DNA from: Odobenus rosmarus divergens
Lineage: Eukaryota > Chordata > Mammalia > Carnivora > Odobenidae
Direction of reading: 5' to 3'
Length of the DNA stretch: 64,000 bases
Assembly (NCBI RefSeq): GCF_000321225.1
Contig: NW_004450567.1
Coordinates: 394,989 to 458,988, forward strand
Numbering within the stretch: the stretch's first letter is position 1; every line of letters begins with the position of its first letter. Positions 13,093 through 22,076 of the stretch are shown here, in pieces. The translations under genes and the position numbers were made by a program. The notes beneath the pieces are model-generated. The model did not search any database, was not told the origin of the DNA, and saw nothing but the letters and a program-made list of their open reading frames with translations.

Positions 13093-13905
13093 ATCATCCT
13101 GATCATTAGGATAGATCAAGGTGGAAAAATGACTATTTTATGTGCCATGAATGTTTTAGTTAAATGCACTATTTGAGGTAAAATGGCCTGGAGAGATGTG
13201 ACAAGGCCAAGCAGGAACGTTAGCCTTTAGTCAGCCAGAATAATGCCAAGAGACTATTTTTAGCAACCCCCAAGAAGGAAGATGATGGCCTCCTACAAGA
13301 GGTCAATAAAGATCTGACATAATCTCAGGATTCAAGGAAAGAACCCACCTTTCATTATATATTAATGGCACACTTATAATTGGAAACCAATAATCAAATC
13401 CAATTTATTTACACACACACATTATATTCTAGCACAAAGGCTACAAAAATCCAATTTTATGAGTTCTTCTTCCTCGTGTAGCAGACTTCATATATGCTTT
13501 AAAATTACCATTTCAATACATAGTTTTCTATCTTCTAAGCAATCTAATTTAAACATTTAATCATTTTTTTCTCTGGTGTATTACACTAGGATAAAAATTT
13601 GGAAACTGCCTTGGGTTTTGATTGGTTTTCCTCATTAATGAGATGAATCTTGCAAAATATGGAGAATACAAGAATGATAAAAACAAGAATTATGATGCTG
13701 TTTTAAGCAGTTTGGTTCAGGGTTTGCCGAGATCCCCTCCTGCGGTTTGAGATAGTTTTGCACAAGTTCCCCAAAGCTGACAATTCCACAGGGTTCTAGC
13801 TTGAACTCCCTCTTCTCGGGTCCTGGATGCATTCAGGTGGAGAGAAACATCTTGTAATCCACTACCCAGGACTCTTCTATTTACACATCAAGACTAATAA
13901 TTCAG
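13093..13905. other. Intergenic, no gene seen
   Basis: Unassigned AT-rich DNA. The minus-strand open frame at 13635-13832 has no recognisable motif. Confidence 0.45.
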
Positions 13906-13909
13906 GTTA

Positions 13910-14238
13910 ACAGATATTGAGCGCCTACCACGTGCCAGACACTGTTGTATGTGCCTGGGACTCGTGGGTGAACAGAGTTTGCATGAGAGTGAGAGACGGC
14001 GGGGAAGATGGTTAATACAATATAAAGATAAATTGCACAATATGTGAGAAGGCAGTAAGTTCTATGGACAAAAAAGGCCAACAAGGAAAAACCGGCATGT
14101 GGGTGGGGTGACTGGTCCTAGTAGTAAATAAGGTGTGAGGATAGACTTCAATGGGAAGGTCATATTTAAATAAAGACTAGAAGGTGAGGGAGTTAGTCAC
14201 TCAGATATATGGGGGAAAAGCATTATAGGAAGAGGAAA
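13910..14238 (-). mobile_element. L2 3' end relic
   Basis: Reverse-oriented L2 landmarks such as TGAGCGCCTACCACGTGCCA and GACACTGTTGTATGTGCCTG, then a G-rich continuation. Interrupted on the right by the BRI3 retrocopy. Confidence 0.7.
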
Positions 14239-14247
14239 CAGTCTCCA

Positions 14248-15011
14248 CGGGAGCGGGAGTCAGGGTGGGAGCCCGGCTGGGCACCGCAGGCCAAGGACCG
14301 CAAGCACCTGCTGCAGGAGCGGCCGCGCACCTACAACCTGGATGCCTGCCAGGGAGACTTCGCCAGCAGCCTGCCGCCACCCCACATTCACCCGGTCACG
14401 GGGACACCCACCACCACCCCAGGGTCTACAACATCCACAGTCTAAATACCACCAGGTATCCTGCCAATTTCATTGTTGTCGTTGGAGGCTGCCCAGTCTG
14501 CAGAGTTGGGTTTCGGAGGACATCTTCACCTCCCTGGGCGTCTTCTTGACCATCATCTTGTTCCAATTTGGGTTCATCTGCTGTTTTGCCTTGAGGAAGT
14601 GAAGATGCCCCAACTGTGGAACAAACTTTACTTAAAGGGAACCACACACCTGGCTTTCCTCCTTCCCGCTACACAACCAGGGGCAGGGAGTGGGAGAGGG
14701 AGAAGCAGGCTTTCCACTGAGCAGGGAGCCCGATGCAGGGCTCGATCCCAGGACCCCAGGATCACGATCCCAGCCGAAAGCAGATGCCCAACGACTGAGC
14801 CACCCCCACCCTGCTTTTTCTGATGTGAATGTCGTGTACAATAGCCTTATCTGATTAAGCTTCCAGGACTGTTGTGTAAAGTGAGGTGGGATAGTTTTGG
14901 CCTGTGTGAGCTAAGGTTTCCTGAGCACAGGGGTCGCAGAGCATGGGAGAGGCCTCAGCGCTGCTCCTAGGGTTAATGACAACCCAGTAAAGCACTGCTT
15001 TTATTTTTTTG
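14248..15011 (+). pseudogene. BRI3P: Processed pseudogene of BRI3 (brain protein I3)
   Basis: An intronless, broken copy of BRI3, a small membrane protein gene. From about 14293 the frame reads [20 protein letters not shown], then [10 protein letters not shown] and [19 protein letters not shown] in a second frame, then [20 protein letters not shown] and ICCFALRK in a third. The coding remnant ends with RCPNCG-like sequence and TAA at 14633-14635. Lesions: the start ATG is AAG at 14293, part of the proline-rich segment is missing, single-base deletions lie near 14408 and 14510, and an in-frame TGA is at 14600-14602. GC-rich sequence before it looks like 5' UTR. Sequence after the SINE at 14679-14815 down to AGTAAAGCACTGC looks like 3' UTR. 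Flanking CAGTCTCCA at 14239-14247 and 15012-15020 is a probable target duplication. It was inserted into an L2 relic. No function is expected. Confidence 0.88.
14679..14815 (-). mobile_element. CAN-SINE, tail missing
   Basis: Reverse CAN-SINE body (GAGAAGCAGGCTTTCCACTG, GACTGAGCCACCC) without the expected T-rich tail complement at its left end. Lies in the 3' UTR part of the BRI3 pseudogene. Confidence 0.8.
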
Positions 15012-15034
15012 CAGTCTCCAATTTGAGAAAGGTG

Positions 15035-15685
15035 AGAAATAATGTTTTATTTTTTTAATTTTATTTTGTTATGTTAGTCACCGTACATCATTAGTTTTTG
15101 ATGTAGTGTTCCATGATTCATTGTTTGCGTATAACACCCAGTGCCCCATGCAGTACGTTCCCTCCTTAATACCCATCACCAGGCTAACCCATCCCCCTAC
15201 CCCACTCCCCCCTAAAACCCTGTTTGTTTCTGAGTCCATAGTCGCTCATGGTTCATCTCTCCCTCTGATTCCCCCCCACACTTCATTTTTCCCTTCCTTC
15301 TCCTAATGTCCTCCATGCTATTCCTTATGTTCCACAAATAAGTGAAACCATATAATTGACGTTCTCTGCTTGACTTATTTCACTTAGCATAATCTCCTCC
15401 AGTCCCATCCATGTTGATGTAAAAGTTGGGTAGTCATCCTTTCTGATGGCTGAGTAATATTCCATTGTATATATGGACCACATCTTCTTTATCCACTCAT
15501 CTGTTGAAGGGCATCTTGGCTCTTTCCACAGTTTGGCTATTGTGGACATCGCTGCTATGAACATTGGGGTGCATATGGCCCTTCTTTTCACTACATCTGT
15601 GTCTTTGGGGTAAATACCCAGTAGTGCAATTGCTGGGTCATAGGGTAGCTCTATTTTTAATTTTTTGAGGAACCTTCCACACTGT
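15035..15685 (-). mobile_element. L1 3' end (ORF2 end and 3' UTR)
   Basis: Starts with the reverse of a poly(A)-like end, then the reverse of the carnivore L1 3' UTR (GTTCCATGATTCATTGTTTG). It reaches ORF2 C-terminal coding sequence (minus-strand residues like MFIAAMSTIAKLWKEPRCPS, IYTMEYYSAIRKDDYPTF). 5' truncated and inactive; ends against a CAN-SINE. Confidence 0.88.
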
Positions 15686-15689
15686 TTAC

Positions 15690-15870
15690 AGTGGCACCTG
15701 GGTGGCTCAGTGGGTTAAGCGTCTGCCTTCAGCTCAGGTCATGATCCCAGGGTCCTGGGACTGAGCCCCCTGTCGGGCTCCTTGCTCAGCATGGAGTCTG
15801 CTTCTCCCTCTCCCTCTCCCCGTTTGTGCTCTCTCTCTCTCAAATAAATAAAATCTTAAAAAATAAATAA
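15690..15870 (+). mobile_element. CAN-SINE at the end of an L1
   Basis: GTGGCACCTGGGTGGCTCAG head to AAATAAATAAAATCTTAAAA tail. The right flank does not clearly resume L1, and duplications are only suggestive (ACACTGTTTACA / ACACCACTGTAAG). Confidence 0.85.
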
Positions 15871-15889
15871 GGTTCACACCACTGTAAGA

Positions 15890-17225
15890 AAAAAAAAAAC
15901 TGGGGGGAAAGACTGTTAGTTGCCAACTCAACACTCAGTCTCCCCTTCTTATTATATAGAATTCCAATTGTACTTGGCAATCTGCCCAGCTAAGACATTT
16001 CCTGGCCACTCTGAACCCAGGCATGATCATGCAACAAAGTTCTGGCCAAAGACATCTAAGCTGACATTTTTGTTTGGAGCTTCTAAGGCTCTTTAAAAAG
16101 AGCTCACTTATTTAGTGTGTGCTCTTTCGCCAACCCTTCTTCCTGCAGGGTAACAAAGAAAATAGGCTGGAGCTGCAGCAGCCGTCTCAAGAATGAAAAC
16201 CACACACTAAGGAGAGCTGAAAGAAGCACCTAGGACGTGGATCAAATTGAGCCTGTCCTACCAGCCCTGACCGGCTCATAGTCCCTGCTTTGTGTCAAAG
16301 GGATAGATGAAAAGATAACTTCCTTTTCCCAGAAAGCTAACCATAGAAGTAGCTTTTATTGCACACTTGGTATGTATCAGAAACCATCCTTAGTGCTTTA
16401 CATGCATTAGAAAAAAAACATGTACATTAAGTATTATTCCATTCATACAAGGGAGGACACATGTTTAGCAAGGTTAGCTACCCATGGTAATCCAAGTCTT
16501 GAAGCTGGGTCCTCTATCATTAGTATGATTAATTACAATTAGCATTAATTACAATGCTATACTGGTTCCCAGTCTTTATGGTATTTATATAAATGGGATA
16601 ACATCATCACAGATCCTTCTATTTATTAATGGATACTAATCTCAAAGAGATCATACTGCATGATAAAGATAAAAATGGAGATTAGAATTAAGGCTGTTTT
16701 GTTTCCCGATGGCCACATTTTCAAATACTTCTTAAGGACTCTGTTCTATGGACTTTTGGTTAGTCTTTGAAATCTACCAATAATTGTTAACAGCTCTTTC
16801 ACTAAATGCTAAGTATAGCAGACATTTTCACAGGACTCTGTCCAGCAACCCGTACTCTGGGATCTTGCCCCTTTGTCCTTCCCCATCTCCACCCCTGGTT
16901 ACAATGCAGACTTTTTAAGTGAAGGGCAAATACTTAAATTCAGCTTTTATTTTTAAAATTCTTCAAGTATCTTAAGCATTCAACCTACTTTTACTTTATC
17001 CAATCTTGCCATGTTAACATAGCCCAAACAGAACATTTTCTCATGGAAAATGTTTTATAAAAAATATTACCAGTGGTTGCTTTTTAGCTCCAAATCACCA
17101 AATTGGACCAAATTCCAGCCCAACTAAGAACTTTCTCAGCATTTATAAATGTCTGATATTTATTCCACTCCCTTCCAAAGCAGTGTTCTCTGCTATTAGT
17201 AATAAGATTCTGTCAGAAGTCAGGC
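15890..17225. other. Intergenic with a MIR relic
   Basis: About 16355-16520 reads as a reverse MIR (ATGTATCAGAAACCATCCTT, GTGCTTTACATGCATTAG). The remainder is unassigned and has no gene. Confidence 0.5.
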
Positions 17226-17995
17226 AGACAGACAGATGAATGGATAAAGANNNNNNNNNNNNNNNNNNNNNNNNNNNNNNNNNNNNNNNNNNNNNNNNNN
17301 NNNNNNNNNNNNNNNNNNNNNNNNNNNNNNNNNNNNNNNNNNNNNNNNNNNNNNNNNNNNNNNNNNNNNNNNNNNNNNNNNNNNNNNNNNNNNNNNNNNN
17401 NNNNNNNNNNNNNNNNNNNNNNNNNNNNNNNNNNNNNNNNNNNNNNNNNNNNNNNNNNNNNNNNNNNNNNNNNNNNNNNNNNNNNNNNNNNNNNNNNNNN
17501 NNNNNNNNNNNNNNNNNNNNNNNNNNNNNNNNNNNNNNNNNNNNNNNNNNNNNNNNNNNNNNNNNNNNNNNNNNNNNNNNNNNNNNNNNNNNNNNNNNNN
17601 NNNNNNNNNNNNNNNNNNNNNNNNNNNNNNNNNNNNNNNNNNNNNNNNNNNNNNNNNNNNNNNNNNNNNNNNNNNNNNNNNNNNNNNNNNNNNNNNNNNN
17701 NNNNNNNNNNNNNNNNNNNNNNNNNNNNNNNNNNNNNNNNNNNNNNNNNNNNNNNNNNNNNNNNNNNNNNNNNNNNNNNNAGAACCATGAGAGACTATGG
17801 ACTCTGAGAAACAAACCGAGGGTTCTAGAGGGGAGGGGGGTGGAGGGATGGATTAGCCTGGTGATGGGTATTCAAGAAGGCACGTACTGAATGGAGCACT
17901 GGGTGTTACACGCAAACAATCATGGTACACTACATCGAAAACTAATGATGTAATGTACGGTGATTAACATAATAAAAAAATGTAAAAAAAAAATC
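17226..17995 (+). mobile_element. L1 3' end containing the assembly gap
   Basis: Left flank CAGATGAATGGATAAAGA is L1 ORF2. Right flank from AACCATGAGAGACTATGGAC to TGATTAACATAATAAAAAAA is the L1 3' UTR and tail. TCAGGCAGA before and TCATGCAGA after may be a mutated target duplication. Confidence 0.88.
17251..17780. other. Assembly gap (530 N)
   Basis: Run of undetermined bases. Both flanks are carnivore L1 3' sequence in the same orientation, so the gap lies inside one L1 copy. Apparent long open frames across it are artefacts of translating N. Confidence 0.99.
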
Positions 17996-18210
17996 ATGCA
18001 GATTCCTGCATTTGGTGGCAGGTTACATAATGTGGCTACCAAGATCCTTTCCAATCTTGGAGACTCAAGGCTGAGACACCTTTTATCAGGTACCATTTGA
18101 GATGGATTTATACTTTAAGCCTCAATGTTTCAACATGAAGATTTAGATTGGCTGTTTCACATTTGACTCAATTTTTCCAAATATACTTTTATCCAGAAAT
18201 TGAAGTTTAT

Positions 18211-18380
18211 TTATTTTTTTTTTAGAGAGGGGCAGGGGTGCAGAGAGGAAAAATCTTAAGCAGACTCCACACCCAGTGAAGAACCCAATACAGGGCTTGA
18301 TCTCACAACCCTGAGAACATGACCTGAGCCGAAATCGAGAGTTGGGCACGGAGCCAACGCAGGTACCCAGGCACACCCAC
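18211..18380 (-). mobile_element. CAN-SINE, older copy
   Basis: Diverged reverse copy. Clean target duplication AAATTGAAGTTTAT at 18197-18210 and 18381-18394. Confidence 0.9.
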
Positions 18381-18394
18381 AAATTGAAGTTTAT

Positions 18395-19030
18395 AAACCT
18401 TTACTTATCGATTTCCCCTAGATTGAATGCACCTAGACTCTAAACTTCATAGTGTTACAAAGGTACACCTAGCAGAAGAGATGACAAAGCTTGATTCCTT
18501 AAGTTCCCCCAAAAGATAGCTTTTAGAAATGAACTAAGTATTTTAAGGGAAGTTACCCTTTATGTTATAAAGTAACAGAAGCCCATTGTTAGTGTGAAAG
18601 AACAAGTCCTGAATTATTTTATAGCTTCTCTACTAAAGCCTAATTCTAAGCTGCAGAACACATCCAATATTTAAACATACACTAACATAGCTGAGAGAGA
18701 GAAAAAAGACATTGGAACCCCAGGAGCCAAAAATGACCTGCCTTCCACTAACCCCAGGTTCTAGCATATCCCTGGATATAATACAGCAGGGATGGGAGGA
18801 ATTCAAAGAAATATGCTTTCAAGTGTCACATTCATTTAAGGCCGAAGACCATCCACTGTGTAAGTCTGAGCTGCTCTATTATATTTATAAAAATAAAATT
18901 TCATTACTATCACAATGGTATTTTGTACAACCCTAATGACAAAAGAACCATTTTTTTTTGCTCCCTACCTAAGATTTACAAGGCTGATCAAAAATTGAAA
19001 TTATTGGTATAAAGTGATAAAATAAGACAA
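18395..19030. other. Spacer downstream of COX7A2
   Basis: No gene or clear repeat seen. The open frame at 18712-18936 has no recognisable product. Confidence 0.45.
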
Positions 19031-19047
19031 AGCATGGTAAAGTCTGC

Positions 19048-19053
19048 TTTATT
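19048..19053 (-). terminator. COX7A2: COX7A2 poly(A) signal candidate
   Basis: AATAAA on the minus strand, about 120 nt past the stop codon, which suits the short 3' UTR of this gene family. A second candidate, a run of AAATAAAT on the minus strand, lies at about 19103-19112. Which one is used cannot be told from sequence alone. Confidence 0.6.
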
Positions 19054-19172
19054 GGTGGCAGTTAGTGTAAGTCAATAAATACTGATCCCCAAAGAAGAAC
19101 TCATTTATTTATCTGGTCCACAGAGAGCTGAATGGAACTGAACCAACTGCCTGCTGAGATGATAAACTGAAG

Positions 19173-19231
19173 TCAATCCTGCTTCTTGGGAAATGAAGCC
19201 ATAGCTAGCTGATATATGGCATATGCTGTTC
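19173..19231 (-). CDS. COX7A2: COX7A2 coding exon 4 (end of helix and C-terminus)
   Basis: 59 bp completing the split Gly codon, then [18 protein letters not shown] and stop TGA at 19175-19173. Acceptor TTTCAG. The 3' UTR continues toward about 19030. Confidence 0.96.
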
Positions 19232-22018
19232 CTGAAAAATAAAAAGAAACAAAAAAAAGAACTTCTAAGAAATTCTGAGATTTATATGCATAAACCTAAT
19301 ATTCTAGCTAAAAGGTTGTAAAGAGAAAGAGGCAAGTCTGGCATTATTGCTACTTTTATGGGAACATAAAAAAGTATTTTGATAGGTGCTGGCAAAATTT
19401 AAAATAAATATATGTTAAACACATTTAATCTGGTTTTAGTATCAGTTAACTTCTATAGAAAGTGTTAGATACAGTACAATAATGTATTTGTCAACTTGAA
19501 TAACATGTAAAAAAATTTTTAAGTAAGTTTAAGAACATATATAAAAGGCTATTTCCATAGTAATCTAAGATTGCCTGAGAAATGCTAAGAATGATTCAAA
19601 CACCAAAAAAGAGGTCAAGATATGCAAGCACTCCCTAAAGTGTATTATCAATATAAAACCAAGGAAGAAGTGATACACTTAAATTATCAAGTTTAATGTA
19701 ATAGCTAATAAGTGAAAAATTATTAAAACAACCTACCAGAACTTATGATGTACTGTATCATGTACTGTCTAACTCAACAGAAAAAAAATAAATAAATAAA
19801 AATAAAAAAATAAAACTAACTACCAGAATACCTATGAAATAGTCACACTGATCAAAAAGAATTTAGGACTTTATCTTAAGAGAGCCCAAATGCCACTATC
19901 TAGTTGTTGTCTTCATCCAAAAATGCCCCTTCACTGTATTTAATCCAAGCCAAAGAAGGCACCTTGGCATGAGCAGGAAGACTTTGTAATTAGGGTTCAA
20001 ATTTCAGCTTTTCCACACAGAGGCAATATTATCTTGAGTAATTAACACAATTTCTTCAACTTTAAAATAAGGACACATTACAGACTTAATACAAGGGGTC
20101 CAAAAATCCCTTCATGTGGCATTCTTATCAATAGGACAAGCACACAGTAATCACTCAAATAGTTTCCCTGACTCCCCCAGAAAGCAATCATTCAAATTCT
20201 TCACTCTGCTCCAACCATACCAGTTTGTGATATTCCACTGCTAATACTGAACAATGGACCTGCCCAATCCACAGAAAAGAACTTCAAAACACTTTGGGTA
20301 CTGCAATAAGTATTGTTCTATACAGGTTGTTTCTGTCATAAACATGGATGTTGAGTGTAGTTGTAAAATGTTTTTTTATTATGTATCAAAGTAAAATTGT
20401 TCAAAAAGCCCCTGTTACAGTAGATGGGGCAGAGTAGATGGCCTGCAGGGCCACCATTAGCACACTCTGAAAGCTACCTCTATCATAAATACTCATCAAA
20501 CATTATTGGTTTATTTTTTTTTAGACATTAAAATGCTCTTATATAATATGTATCAATCATCCTGTTGAATCCTTACATGCAAAGCATTAAGATCTCAGAT
20601 TCTGGAGACAGACTTCCTATGTTAAAATACTGGCACAGTAAAAGCAATGAAGTTGTTAGTTATCCTTACTGTTACTTATCTATAAGTCAAGCACTCCAAA
20701 TACCTTACCACCAACTGTAAGGATCATAGTGGCTCTATACAGGAGGGCATCAGCTATTCCACCCTTTAGATGCACTGGAATTCCATTATCCTCCTAGATC
20801 AAAAAACAATAATAATTAATACATGTGTCATTTGTTTTCAACTAAGTTCAAAAGACTAATCCATTTATATAAAATTAAGTGCCTCCTTAAACCCCTGGAA
20901 TTAAAATATCGTAAACATCAAAATTAAAAGACTACAATTTTCCTGATTCTGTCTCTACTTCCACTAAATTAAGATAAGAACTCCTAAAAGTCAATATTCT
21001 TTCTCTTAAATTTAGTGAGATCCAATAAAGATGTTCTTTCCAAGGAATATATAAATGTTAAAGTTGTGAAAATACAGATTAAGTTCATCAACTGAATTAT
21101 TAAAAAGATCAGTACTCATCACACTTTAATCATAAGATTTATTTTTTCCTTAAAAAAAGGGGGGGAAGGGGTTTGTTTATAACCTTAAATTATATCCTTA
21201 ACCCCTAGTCCAGCACCTGGCATACAGTAGATATTTAATACATCTGTTAAATGTAAGTATTTTATTTTTATGTAGCATATAAATGGCCCCTGACTTAACA
21301 ATGGTTCAACTTACGATTTCTCAACTTCACAATGATGTGAAAGTAATACACATTCAGTAGAAACTGTACTTTAAATTCTGAATTTTTACCTTTTCCCAGG
21401 CTAGTGATATGCAGTACAATACTCTCTGATGATGCAGGGCAGTGGCAGCCAGCCACAACTCCCAATCAGCCACACAATCATGAAGTTAAACAACCAATAA
21501 ACTTACAACCATTCTGTATCCATAAAACCATTCTTTTTCACTTTCAGTACAGTATTCAAGAAATTACATAAGATATTCAACACTTTATTATAAAATAGGC
21601 TTTGTGTTAGATGACTCTGCCCATCTGTAAGCTAATGTATGTGTTCTGAGCTTGTTTAAGGTAGGCTAAGCTATATTTAGTAGGTTAACTATATTAAATG
21701 AATCTTCAATTTAAAATGTTTTCAACTTATGATGGGTTATTGTTTATAACGTAATGACATAACCCCATCATAAGTCAAGGAAGAAGCATACAGAATACAA
21801 GGCTTTTTAATCACTCAAAATTTTATTTGGGAAAAACCAGAGATCACCCAGGAAAACAAAAAAAATCACTAATAATTTAACTACTTTTAAAAGTTAATGA
21901 CTCTATCCCATCATCTTTCCTCATGTGAAAACCACAACATATCCATAATATATATATGGTACATATCCATATCCATAAATATATTTATATATATCCATAA
22001 ACATTTTTTTTAAAGATT

Positions 22019-22076
<58 letters not shown>

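Noticed and set aside
14209..14823. Several overlapping frames read as separate genes
   Set aside because: All are pieces of one frameshifted BRI3 pseudogene plus a SINE.
17143..17890. Open frames of about 190-223 codons on both strands
   Set aside because: They consist almost wholly of undetermined residues from the N gap; the real flanks are L1.
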